Made by a program: the position numbers and the translations under genes | DNA from: Paracoccaceae bacterium | GTDB lineage: Bacteria; Pseudomonadota; Alphaproteobacteria; Rhodobacterales; Rhodobacteraceae | Length of the DNA: 27,583 bases | Direction: 5' to 3' | Assembly (NCBI GenBank): GCA_013214715.1 | Contig: JABSSB010000015.1 | Location: 1-27,583 of the forward strand | Shown here: piece after piece, positions 17,465-25,047 of the stretch | Numbering within the stretch: position 1 is the first letter of the stretch | Layout of the letters: every line of letters starts with the position of its first letter | The notes under the pieces: model-generated | Seen by the model: the letters and a program-made list of their open reading frames with translations, nothing else | What the model was told of the DNA's origin: nothing | The model's database searches: none

Positions 17465-18384
17465 GCCGCACCTATGGTGAAGCTTGAGATCTGACGATAT
17501 GGCGTATCCGGTCCGGCGATGGCCACGGGGAACCCCGCGTTGACAGCATCGATATAGCCTTGCGGCTCAAGACATAAGCCTCCAAAGGGCCGGAACGGCG
17601 CGGTCAGCTTGTGGCCGGTGTAGAATTGCAGGCAGGGTTGATCCGTGGCGACCGTAAGGCGCAGCCCGTTGGGCGCGTCGACCTGTGCATGGCCCTGATC
17701 CAGCACGTAATTCATGTCACACCCCTCCTCTGTCGCCTCTCCAATCATCTTGCCGGTTTTCAGCGCCGTGAGCGCCGGTGTCAGCGGCTCTATCTGTCCG
17801 GTGGGGATAAGTCCCGGTCCAACGGGCGTCCAGTTATCTGCGGCGACTGCGACCCTGTGGCCCAGCACATCGCCCTGTCCCATCAGGTTCCAATAGGCGT
17901 GATGCGCGAGGTTCACCGGCGTTGGTCGGTCTGCCATCGCCATGATATCATAAGACAGCGTACCGCCCGTCAACGTGACCTGCACTGTAACCTCGACCCG
18001 GCCGGGAAAGCCCATGTCACCATGCTCCGAGACCAGATGCATGACCGCGCCGCGCGGACCGTCCTGTTCCAGCGCCCAATGCCGCTGTCCAAAGCCGACG
18101 CGCCCGCCATGCAGGGTGTTGGGCAGCTCGTTGGCGTCCAGCACATAACGCTGCCAGTTCCAGCCCAGCGCTGCACCCGAGATGCGGTTGGCCACGCGCC
18201 CGGCGAGGATGCCCATGGAATGCGGGTCGGTCAGATAGGCCGCCGGAGCGTCATGGCCCAGCACCACATTGACGGCATCGCTCTGATGCGCGACCTGCCA
18301 GCTTTGCAGCCGCGCGCCATAGGATAAGAGGGACACGCTGTGCCCCTCCTCCTCCAAAACCACACGTTTGATCGCCTCAGACAA
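17461..18384 (-). CDS. galM: Aldose 1-epimerase (mutarotase)
   Basis: A 307-residue galactose-mutarotase-fold protein that interconverts alpha and beta anomers of aldoses, here probably supplying the xylose (or glucose) anomer used by the downstream enzyme. Family motifs are present: [32 protein letters not shown] (catalytic His of the N-H-G-G type), [17 protein letters not shown] with the second His, and [14 protein letters not shown] with the catalytic Glu near the C terminus. Length is normal for the bacterial family. It has no signal peptide, so it is cytoplasmic. The ATG at 18384 overlaps the xylA end by eight bases, and its stop overlaps the peroxidase start by four bases, in line with one polycistronic message from xylB. 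Confidence 0.9.
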   Translation of the reverse strand: MSEAIKRVVLEEEGHSVSLLSYGARLQSWQVAHQSDAVNVVLGHDAPAAYLTDPHSMGILAGRVANRISGAALGWNWQRYVLDANELPNTLHGGRVGFGQRHWALEQDGPRGAVMHLVSEHGDMGFPGRVEVTVQVTLTGGTLSYDIMAMADRPTPVNLAHHAYWNLMGQGDVLGHRVAVAADNWTPVGPGLIPTGQIEPLTPALTALKTGKMIGEATEEGCDMNYVLDQGHAQVDAPNGLRLTVATDQPCLQFYTGHKLTAPFRPFGGLCLEPQGYIDAVNAGFPVAIAGPDTPYRQISSFTIGAA

Positions 18385-19681
18385 AACGGTTCACGTAGTT
18401 TTCCAAAATCTCCTGACGGCCCGAGCGTGGCTGCGGATTGATCTCTCCGGCCAGAACGCGGGCAAAGATGCTGTCGAAATCACCGTCGAGCATGGCTTTG
18501 GCCTCGGCCGTGTCCCAGCCCGCATAGCGCTCGGCCAGGGCGGCGTCCAACCCGCCATCTTCAATCATGGCCGCCGCCGCCTTCAGCCCGCGCGCGCAGA
18601 TATCCATGCCGCCGATATGCGCTGCGATCAGATCTTGGGCATCCAGCGATTGCCGCCGCAGCTTGGCGTCGAAATTGGTGCCCCCGGTGGAGAACCCGCC
18701 GGAATTGAGGATGTGGTAATAGCACAGCGCAACCTCGGGCACGTTGTTGGGGAATTGATCCGTGTCCCAGCCCGATTGGTAATCGTTGCGGTTCATGTCG
18801 ATCGATCCCAACATCCCTTCGGAGGTGGCCGTGGCGATCTCATGCTCGAAAGAATGACCTGCGAGAATGGCGTGCCCCTGTTCGAGGTTCAGTTTGACCT
18901 CATCCTCCAACCCATATTTGCGCAGGAAGCCGATGCAGGTGGCGGCGTCGTAATCATATTGATGTTTGGACGGCTCCTGCGGTTTGGGTTCGACCAGAAT
19001 GGCGCCTTCGAACCCGATCTTGTGCTTGTACTCGACCACCATATTCAGGAAGCGGCCCATATGGTCCAGCTCGCGTCCCAGATCGGTGTTGAGCAGCGTT
19101 TCATAGCCTTCGCGACCGCCCCACAGGACATAGTTTTCCCCGCCCATCTTCATTGTGGCATCCATGCAGGATTTCACCGTCGCGGCGGCATAGGCGAACA
19201 CATCCGGGTCCGGGTTGGTCGAGGCACCGGACATGAAGCGGCGATGGCTGAACATGTTGGCCGTGCCCCAAAGCAGCTTGACCGGCGATGTCTCCATCTT
19301 GCCCAGCATATAGTCGATGATCTCTTCGAAATTGCGCTGGCTTTCGGCAAAGCTCCCGCCTTCGGGGCGGATATCGGCGTCGTGCCAGCAGAAATAGGGC
19401 TGGCCGAGGATCTCGAACATCTCAAAGGCGGCATCGGCCTTGATCCTGGCCATGTCCATACGGTCCTGCGGATGCCACGGGCGAATGAAGGTCTGCCCGC
19501 CGAACGGGTCGCCGCCTTCCCAGGCGAAGGAATGCCAATAGGCCACGGCAAAGCGCAGGTGGTCTTCCATGCGTTTGCCCATCACGACCTCATCAGCGTC
19601 GTAATGTCGGAAGGCGAGCGGGTTGGTGCTGTCTTCACCTTCGAATTCGATCGGGGTGATATCGCCAAAGAAACTGGTCAT
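18377..19681 (-). CDS. xylA: Xylose isomerase (class II)
   Basis: A 434-residue xylose isomerase, which converts D-xylose to D-xylulose in the cytoplasm using two divalent metals. Catalytic His and Asp are in [11 protein letters not shown] (H100, D103), the metal-binding [15 protein letters not shown] spans 229-243 (E231, K233), and later metal ligands are in [18 protein letters not shown] and GWDTDQFP. The long N terminus ([25 protein letters not shown] in the family sense) marks class II. I start at the ATG at 19681 (MTSFFGDI), which shares one base with the xylB stop; a longer frame to 19729 would overlap xylB by 49 bases without adding family sequence. It is the second gene of the xylB-xylA-galM-ccp operon. 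Confidence 0.96.
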   Translation of the reverse strand: MTSFFGDITPIEFEGEDSTNPLAFRHYDADEVVMGKRMEDHLRFAVAYWHSFAWEGGDPFGGQTFIRPWHPQDRMDMARIKADAAFEMFEILGQPYFCWHDADIRPEGGSFAESQRNFEEIIDYMLGKMETSPVKLLWGTANMFSHRRFMSGASTNPDPDVFAYAAATVKSCMDATMKMGGENYVLWGGREGYETLLNTDLGRELDHMGRFLNMVVEYKHKIGFEGAILVEPKPQEPSKHQYDYDAATCIGFLRKYGLEDEVKLNLEQGHAILAGHSFEHEIATATSEGMLGSIDMNRNDYQSGWDTDQFPNNVPEVALCYYHILNSGGFSTGGTNFDAKLRRQSLDAQDLIAAHIGGMDICARGLKAAAAMIEDGGLDAALAERYAGWDTAEAKAMLDGDFDSIFARVLAGEINPQPRSGRQEILENYVNRFV

Positions 19682-21132
19682 CAGAGTATCGCTTTCAGGT
19701 TCGGGTAAGAGGCCGCAAAGCTCTGCCATGCGTCGTCGCAGGCGCGGGCCAGGGCCGGATCAGGGTGAATGGTGGTGGCAATCTCGGGCCGTGTCATGAC
19801 ATCGCGGGGGTTGGCCCTGGTGACACCGCAAATCGCCAGACGCGCCGCCCCCAAGGCCGCGCCAAATTCGCCCTTGGCCGGCAGATCCAGCGGGGTGTTC
19901 AGCGTGGCGGCCAGCAGGTCGAGCCAGTACCGAGAGCCGCTGCCCCCACCTATGGCCAGCAGGCTGTCAGGCCGCGCGCCGGTGGCCTTGAGCGCCTCGA
20001 GACTGTCACGCAGGCCAAAGCTGACGCCTTCAAGCACAGCACGGGTCAGATCCGCGCGGGTCTGCGCGATATCGAGGCCGATGAAGCCGCCGCGCAGGGC
20101 GCTGTCATTATGCGGCGTGCGTTCGCCCGACAGATAAGGCATGAAGCGCAAGCTTCCGGGGGCCTGAACGGTATCGCCCAGTTCAGTCGTCATCTGCGCC
20201 GGGCTGCGATCCACGATGCGGGACAGCCAGTTCAGGCTGTCGGTGGCGGCCAGCATGACGCCCATCTGATACCAGCGATCCGGCACGGCATGACAAAAAG
20301 TGTGGACCGCCGTGGCCGGATCGGGAAAGAACCCGTCCCGCGCAACCATCAGCACGCCGGAGGTGCCAAGAGAGACAAAGCCTTCGCCCTCTCCCAGGGC
20401 TCCGACGCCGCAGGCCGCGGCGGCATTATCGGCACCGCCGGCAACCACCCAGACGCTTTCGGGCAGGCCCAGGTCCTGCGCGAGCGATCCGCGCAAAGCG
20501 CCCACGATGCCTATGCCCTCCAGCAGATCGGGCATCTGGTCGCGGCGCATCCCCGATGCACTCAGCAAATTATTGGACCAGGCCCGCGCTCCGACATCCA
20601 GCCACGAGGTGCCCGAGGCATCCGACATTTCCGTCGCCAAGAGACCGGTCAGCCAGTAGGACAGGTAATCCTTGGGCAGCAGAACGCGATCGACGCGCGC
20701 AAAAACATCCGGCTCATGCGTGGCGAGCCAGGCCAGTTTTGGCGCGGTGAAACCGGGGAAAACAATGTTGCCGGACAGGGCGCGCACATGATCGGTGGCG
20801 TCCAGAATGGCCGCTTCGGCCGAGGCGCGCGTATCATTCCACAAAATCGCCGGGCGCAGCACGACACCGTCGGCATCCAGCAGAACCGCGCCATGCATCT
20901 GTCCAGACAGGCCAATCCCCTGCAAAAGCGCGATATCGCTGCGATGCTCGGCCGCGAGGCTGCGCAGGCAGCTGCGCGCAGCGGTGATCCAGTTGGCAGG
21001 ATCTTGCTCGCTCCAACCTGGGTGGGGATGCGCCACGCGCAACGGCGCCTCGGCGCTGCCAATCACGCCGCCATCGCCCCGCACCAGCAAGGCCTTGACG
21101 CCCGACGTGCCAAGATCGAGTCCCAAAAACAT
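19681..21132 (-). CDS. xylB: Xylulokinase
   Basis: A 483-residue FGGY-family kinase that phosphorylates D-xylulose to xylulose-5-phosphate for the pentose phosphate pathway. Seen motifs are the N-terminal phosphate loop [51 protein letters not shown], the adenosine-side [11 protein letters not shown], and the C-terminal [14 protein letters not shown] with [10 protein letters not shown]. The start at 21132 has GGAGG six bases upstream. A longer in-frame start at 21180 would put the operator-like element inside the coding region and adds non-family residues. It is the first gene of a four-gene operon with one- to eight-base overlaps, and a relative of the xylF operator lies about 30 bases upstream. 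Confidence 0.95.
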   Translation of the reverse strand: MFLGLDLGTSGVKALLVRGDGGVIGSAEAPLRVAHPHPGWSEQDPANWITAARSCLRSLAAEHRSDIALLQGIGLSGQMHGAVLLDADGVVLRPAILWNDTRASAEAAILDATDHVRALSGNIVFPGFTAPKLAWLATHEPDVFARVDRVLLPKDYLSYWLTGLLATEMSDASGTSWLDVGARAWSNNLLSASGMRRDQMPDLLEGIGIVGALRGSLAQDLGLPESVWVVAGGADNAAAACGVGALGEGEGFVSLGTSGVLMVARDGFFPDPATAVHTFCHAVPDRWYQMGVMLAATDSLNWLSRIVDRSPAQMTTELGDTVQAPGSLRFMPYLSGERTPHNDSALRGGFIGLDIAQTRADLTRAVLEGVSFGLRDSLEALKATGARPDSLLAIGGGSGSRYWLDLLAATLNTPLDLPAKGEFGAALGAARLAICGVTRANPRDVMTRPEIATTIHPDPALARACDDAWQSFAASYPNLKAIL

Positions 21133-21163
21133 CCGCAATCCTCCAGCCACCAGTGTCGGAGGA

Positions 21164-21186
21164 TTTATTTCTAGTGTCAAATTAAT
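21164..21186 (-). promoter_or_regulatory. Candidate second repressor site upstream of xylB
   Basis: The half-site CAAATTAAT (21178-21186) matches the right arm of the xylF dyad at eight of nine bases. After a 5-base spacer the other half, TTTATTTCT (21164-21172), matches the left arm at six of nine. A -10-like CATAAT on the minus strand (21191-21186) runs into the site, as TACAAT does in front of xylF. This supports control of the xylBA-galM-ccp operon by the same ROK repressor, with a weaker site. It was found by eye, so chance similarity in AT-rich DNA cannot be excluded. Confidence 0.55.
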
Positions 21187-21207
21187 TATGCAGCGGGGCC
21201 GAACCGG

Positions 21208-21840
21208 TCAGAAATTGTTGATGCCCGAGGGTGTGCTGTAGACGATGGTGTTGCCGACCTGACGCGGGCTGTTGACCACACCGGAATAGAGCGGCTGGAT
21301 ATAGGTGGGTTCAGGCTGCGCAGGCGTCGCCACAGGCGAAGTGGCCGGGACCAGGCGGCAGGCTTGCACCAACGGGTTACAGCTATTGGACGAGAGGGTC
21401 TGGCTGGCGGTGCTCCGGAAGACGGGCTGGGCTGTTGGGCCGGAGTGCGTTTGCGCCGCTTGCGGCTGATCAAGAATATAGGTGCGCGGCTGGGTCACGA
21501 CGGGCTGCGTCGTCGGAGCAACCTGATAGACCAGCGCGTTGGATCGCGTGGCCGTTGCCGGCCGTGCCTGCCCGGCAGGATAGACGCCCACGATCTGATT
21601 GCCCCCGCGCACTTCGCAAATCCAGGGTGTCGACACACCCGCCGCCTGCGCGGTCAGATTGCCGCCCGACCCGCTGGGCATGATCAAGACCGTGTCATTG
21701 GGTACGCCGGTCCGGGCCGAAAAGAGCGCCGTGCAAGCCTTGACCAGATCGCCTTGCGCGGGGTTCAAGCTTGCAATCTGCTCATCACATGCGGACAGCC
21801 CGATGGCAGCGCAGATCATGAGACCCGTTATGGTCCGCAT
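21208..21840 (-). CDS. Putative lipoprotein of unknown function
   Basis: A 210-residue protein I do not recognise. It has a lipoprotein signal sequence with lipobox LSAC (Cys 18), so it is expected to be acylated and anchored to a membrane facing the periplasm. Residues about 19-90 form a compact region with two cysteines (VKACTALF and PWICEVRG) that could pair. The rest is low complexity, rich in Pro, Thr, Gln and Ser (VAPTTQPVVTQPRTY, then PATSPVATPAQPEPTY), with two more cysteines (SNSCNPLVQAC). The tail resembles a flexible or wall-spanning linker. AGAGGAG lies seven bases before the ATG. It sits between the deaminase gene and xylB on the same strand, but the xylB operator separates it from the xylose operon. 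Function cannot be inferred. Confidence 0.75.
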   Translation of the reverse strand: MRTITGLMICAAIGLSACDEQIASLNPAQGDLVKACTALFSARTGVPNDTVLIMPSGSGGNLTAQAAGVSTPWICEVRGGNQIVGVYPAGQARPATATRSNALVYQVAPTTQPVVTQPRTYILDQPQAAQTHSGPTAQPVFRSTASQTLSSNSCNPLVQACRLVPATSPVATPAQPEPTYIQPLYSGVVNSPRQVGNTIVYSTPSGINNF

Positions 21841-21959
21841 GGCAAGCTCCTCTTGCTAATGGTTGCAAAATCTTTCCGTGCCAATTTCATCCATAAGCAG
21901 AGCAGATTCAATTGTACGAAAGTAGGTTTTGCCCTCTCTCCTGCACAGGCATGGGTGCG

Positions 21960-23294
21960 TCACGCCATCAGCCGCGCCACAAGCTGGGATTGTCTGGCGA
22001 TCAGCGCGTCGATATCCAACGTTGTGATCTGCCCATCGCGCACGATCTGGCGCCCTTCGACCAGCAGATGCCGCACGCGGCGCGGCCCGGCTAGCAACAG
22101 AGCCGCCGGATCCCAACTGCCGGCCGTTTCCAGCCCATGCAGATCCCAGATTGCCACATCGGCCCGTGCCCCCACCGCAAGACGCCCGCAATCGGGCCGG
22201 CCCAGCACATCAGCCCCGCCACGCGTGGCAATCTCCAGCGCTTCGCGCGAGCTCATCGCATCAGCCCCGCGCGCCACGCGCTGCAACAGCATGGCTTGGC
22301 GCGCCTCATCCACCAGAGAGCCTGCATCATTACTGGCCGAGCCATCGACCCCCAACCCCACCGGCACGCCTGCGTCGCGCATGGCGCGGAGCGGCGCGAT
22401 GCCCGACCCAAGGCGGCAATTGGAACAGGGGCAATGCGCCACCCCGGTGCGGCTGCGGGCAAAGAGGTCAATCTCGGACCCGTCCAGCTTGACGCAATGT
22501 GCGTGCCAGACGTCATCCCCGGTCCAGCCCAGATCTTCGGCATATTGACCGGGGCGGCAGCCGAACATCTCCTGACTATAGGCGATATCCTCATCATTTT
22601 CGGCCAGATGCGTGTGCAGCATCACGCCTTTGTCCCGCGCCAGAAGCGCGGCGTCGCGCATCAGCTCGCGGCTGACGGAAAAGGGTGAACAGGGAGCCAG
22701 CCCAACGCGCACCATCGCGCCTTCAGACGGGTCGTGAAAGGCATCGACGACGCGGATCATATCGTTGAGGATGTCCGCCTCACGCTCCACCAGAGCGTCG
22801 GGCGGCAGGCCACCATCGCTTTCGCCAATGCTCATCGCGCCGCGCGTGGGGTGAAACCGCAGGCCCAGCGCCGTGGCAGCATGGATCGTATCTTCGAGCC
22901 GCGCGCCATTGGGATAAAGATACAGATGATCCGATGACAGGCTGCATCCCGACAGCGCGAGTTCCGCCAGCCCCACTTGGGCGGAGGTGAACATCTCATC
23001 CGGGCCAAACCGCGCCCAGATCGGATACAGCGTCTTGAGCCAGCCAAATAGCAGCGCGTTTTGCCCGCCCGGCACGGCGCGGGTCAGCGTCTGGTAAAGA
23101 TGGTGATGCGTGTTCACCAATCCCGGCGTGACCAGATGGCCGCTGACGTCGATGACATCTCCATCCGTGGTCAGACCCGTTCCGATTGCAGCCACCGCCC
23201 CGTCGCGTAGCAAAATATCGTGGTTCGCCAATTCCCGGCGGTCATCATCCATTGTGAGAATGATATCGGCATTTCTGATCAGGGTCTCTTGCAT
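21960..23294 (-). CDS. 8-oxoguanine deaminase (amidohydrolase superfamily)
   Basis: A 444-residue metal-dependent amidohydrolase. The metal-binding histidine cluster is in PGLVNTHHHLYQTLTRAVP (H63-H65), followed by MLHTHLAENDEDIAYSQEMF, VWHAHCVKLD and GLGVDGSASND, in the order expected for the aminohydrolase branch. The overall pattern, especially YAEDLGWTGDDVWHAHC, matches characterised 8-oxoguanine deaminases, which convert 8-oxoguanine to urate and ammonia. Triazine/guanine-type hydrolases share the fold, so substrate assignment is by resemblance. A GGAGG precedes the ATG at 23294. Its product is the substrate of PuuD encoded at 1373-2599, which strengthens the call. The 119-base gap downstream and the 144-base gap upstream show no other gene. 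Confidence 0.85.
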   Translation of the reverse strand: MQETLIRNADIILTMDDDRRELANHDILLRDGAVAAIGTGLTTDGDVIDVSGHLVTPGLVNTHHHLYQTLTRAVPGGQNALLFGWLKTLYPIWARFGPDEMFTSAQVGLAELALSGCSLSSDHLYLYPNGARLEDTIHAATALGLRFHPTRGAMSIGESDGGLPPDALVEREADILNDMIRVVDAFHDPSEGAMVRVGLAPCSPFSVSRELMRDAALLARDKGVMLHTHLAENDEDIAYSQEMFGCRPGQYAEDLGWTGDDVWHAHCVKLDGSEIDLFARSRTGVAHCPCSNCRLGSGIAPLRAMRDAGVPVGLGVDGSASNDAGSLVDEARQAMLLQRVARGADAMSSREALEIATRGGADVLGRPDCGRLAVGARADVAIWDLHGLETAGSWDPAALLLAGPRRVRHLLVEGRQIVRDGQITTLDIDALIARQSQLVARLMA

Positions 23295-23438
23295 GGCGCG
23301 GCCTCCGGTCCTGTTTCACCCTGCTTCGGAGTTCCAATGCGCACAGACCGACAGAAGCAGGGGAAGGACTCGGGCCCTGTGCCGGGCAAGATTACGCGGC
23401 GCAGCGCCTTGGCTCAAGAGGGTCAGAAGGCCGAAGCG

Positions 23439-24236
23439 CTAGAACCCGCGCAGGATCTCAAGCGCCTTGGCGTGGATGTCCGGGTTTGCGGCCGCCAAGG
23501 CACGGCCTCCATTATGCGCGGGCTCTCCCTGCCAGCCAGTGACAAGGCCGCCTGCGGCCTCGATCACGGCGATGGGGGCCTGGATATCGTATGGGGCGAG
23601 CCCGGCCTCGATCACCAGATCAATCTGCCCTGCCGCGAGCAGCGCATAGGCATAGCAATCCATGCCATAGCGCACCAGCCGCGCGTGCCGGGCCACGGCG
23701 GCAAAGCCTGCGCGCTCGGCTGGGCTGCCCAGTTCTGGGAAGGTCGTGAACACAATCGCGTCGGACAGATCCTGCGTCTGACGGGTGCGCAAGGGCGTTT
23801 GACCCAGCGGGCCGTCACATCTCGCTACGCCCTGCCCGCCGGTGAAACGTTCTCCGATATAGGGCTGGTCGATCACGCCCATGATCGGGCCGTCCGCCTT
23901 TGACAAGGCAATCAGAACACCCCAATTCGGCGTTCCAGATATAAAACCGCGCGTGCCATCGATCGGGTCGAGCACCCATTGCCGCCCGTTGGTGCCGGGT
24001 TTGATGCCATGTTCTTCGCCCAGAATACCGTCTTCTGGGCGCAGATCGTCCAGAAGGGCGCGCATCGCGGCCTCTCCGGCACGGTCGGCTTCGGTCACCG
24101 GGTCAAAGCCATCGGCTTCTTTGTTGTCGGTCTGCAAATCGGGCTGACGAAAATAGGGCAGGATGGCCGCGCGCGCGGCATCGGCCAGACGGTGCGCGAC
24201 ATCGATATCTGAGAGGGCAGAGGCGATTTTGGACAT
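23439..24236 (-). CDS. hisN: Inositol-monophosphatase-fold phosphatase, probable histidinol-phosphatase HisN
   Basis: A 265-residue Mg2+-dependent, lithium-sensitive-type phosphatase. Metal and phosphate ligands are in DPVTEADRAGE (about 46-56), GEEHG (73-77) and WVLDPIDGTRGFISGTPNWG (from 87). The third region, YGMDCYAYALLAAGQIDLV followed by PYDIQAPIAVIEAAGG, supplies the last aspartate. The variant DPIDGTRGFISG is typical of HisN, which removes phosphate from histidinol phosphate in histidine synthesis. Plain inositol monophosphatases usually have DPLDGTxNF. No other his gene is nearby, so the substrate is inferred from the motif only. I use the ATG at 24236; a TTG at 24287 would run into the terminator region. 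Confidence 0.78.
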   Translation of the reverse strand: MSKIASALSDIDVAHRLADAARAAILPYFRQPDLQTDNKEADGFDPVTEADRAGEAAMRALLDDLRPEDGILGEEHGIKPGTNGRQWVLDPIDGTRGFISGTPNWGVLIALSKADGPIMGVIDQPYIGERFTGGQGVARCDGPLGQTPLRTRQTQDLSDAIVFTTFPELGSPAERAGFAAVARHARLVRYGMDCYAYALLAAGQIDLVIEAGLAPYDIQAPIAVIEAAGGLVTGWQGEPAHNGGRALAAANPDIHAKALEILRGF

Positions 24237-24293
24237 GCCCAAGCCGTGCCCCAAGCGGCGGGGGAAATCAACTCTGCTGAAGATCAAACTATG

Positions 24294-24328
24294 AAAAAGG
24301 CCGCTGCCGAAACGTGCCCGGCGCGGCC
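24294..24328 (-). terminator. Intrinsic terminator after the XRE regulator gene
   Basis: On the minus strand, GGCCGC (24328-24323) pairs with GCGGCC (24304-24299), with an inner GCCG/CGGC pairing, followed at once by five T residues (24298-24294). It starts 29 bases after the XRE stop codon. The following hisN gene starts 58 bases further on, so hisN is probably transcribed from its own promoter or by read-through. Confidence 0.7.
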
Positions 24329-24356
24329 CATGATGAGATATTCAAGCCGGTGGCTT

Positions 24357-24725
24357 TCAGGCCACGTCGCTGAGCACCCGCGCCAGATCGAACAGCCGAC
24401 GCCGCTGGTTTTCCGGGATTGCATAATAGCTGCGCACCAGATCAAGCGCTTCCTTGTCGCCCATCAGATCGGCCGGCATGGCGCCTGCGTCACCTTCGGC
24501 CTCGGTTCCTTCAATCCCTTCGAAGAAGAAGGCCACTGGCACATCCAGCGTGCGCGCGATATCCCAAAGGCGCGACGCGCTGACGCGGTTGGCACCGGTT
24601 TCGTATTTCTGGATTTGCTGGAACTTTATTCCCACCTGCTCGGCCAGTTGTTGCTGTGTCATACCGATCAGCCAGCGACGCTGGCGGATGCGTTTTCCTA
24701 CATGCACGTCAACAGGATGTGCCAT
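24357..24725 (-). CDS. XRE family helix-turn-helix transcriptional regulator
   Basis: A 122-residue DNA-binding protein. The Cro/CI-type helix-turn-helix covers about residues 8-65 (VGKRIRQRRWLIGMTQQQLA, then GIKFQQIQKYETGANRVSAS). A linker with acidic residues (EGIEGTEAEGDAGA) leads to a helical C terminus (DKEALDLVRSYYAIPENQRR) that probably dimerises. This short SinR-like architecture is common in Rhodobacterales, and the targets are unknown. The ATG at 24725 has AAAGGAAT upstream. The frame stays open to 24899, but those residues are not family sequence. A promoter with an 11-base palindrome between its -35 and -10 lies about 125 bases upstream, suggesting autoregulation. A terminator follows the gene. 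Confidence 0.88.
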   Translation of the reverse strand: MAHPVDVHVGKRIRQRRWLIGMTQQQLAEQVGIKFQQIQKYETGANRVSASRLWDIARTLDVPVAFFFEGIEGTEAEGDAGAMPADLMGDKEALDLVRSYYAIPENQRRRLFDLARVLSDVA

Positions 24726-24848
24726 TGTTATTCCTTTCTTATTCTTTCTGATCGCCGCTGCGGGTTTGTCCCAGGAACGGCAGCATATGTATGTCCTGTC
24801 GGGTGCGGCCTGCGATCCGGGCGCTTCTGCTCTTACCACTGATCCGCG

Positions 24849-24877
24849 ATGATAGTGTAAACCTCCGAGGTGATCAA
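24849..24877 (-). promoter_or_regulatory. Candidate sigma-70 promoter of the XRE gene with a palindromic operator in its spacer
   Basis: On the minus strand TTGATC (24877-24872) and TATCAT (24854-24849) are separated by exactly 17 bases, matching the -35/-10 consensus at four and five of six positions. The spacer contains an 11-base palindrome with arms ACCTC and GAGGT around one base (24861-24871). A repressor bound there would block RNA polymerase. The downstream XRE protein is the obvious candidate binder. Confidence 0.5.
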
Positions 24878-25006
24878 TTTTAAGCAGTATTTGACACACC
24901 TGCGCGTGATGCCGCCGTGTCGTAATACCGCTATGAGGGTTTTCATCGCATGTGAAACGAACACATTCTATTATTCCGAAGTATAGGAAAGAACATCTTA
25001 GGGATG

Positions 25007-25028
25007 AGGCGCCTGTATTTAGGTGCCT
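25007..25028. promoter_or_regulatory. Imperfect inverted repeat upstream of the oxidoreductase gene
   Basis: AGGCGCCT (25007-25014, itself a palindrome) and AGGTGCCT (25021-25028) pair at seven of eight positions across a 6-base spacer, ending 19 bases before the ATG at 25048. It could be an operator or a 5'-UTR hairpin near the ribosome-binding site. There is no T-tract that would make it a terminator. Confidence 0.35.
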
Positions 25029-25047
25029 TTATCGGGAGTATCGGAAC

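Larger units (their letters stand above)
24726..25047. other. Divergent XRE/oxidoreductase intergenic region (322 bases)
   Basis: The longest gene-free stretch in the window. It holds the minus-strand promoter with embedded palindrome at 24849-24877, an untranslated leader of roughly 115 bases for the XRE gene, and an imperfect inverted repeat just before the oxidoreductase start (25007-25028). I see no small gene, tRNA or known riboswitch. The base composition is more AT-rich than in the genes. Confidence 0.6.

Noticed and set aside
18368..21174. Two long plus-strand open frames opposite xylA and xylB
   Set aside because: Both are complementary-frame artefacts of conserved enzymes; neither has a credible ribosome site or motifs.
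24889..24920. TTGACA-like sequence on the plus strand as a promoter for the oxidoreductase gene
   Set aside because: No -10 box lies at 16-18 bases; the nearest AT-rich hexamer is about 23 bases away.
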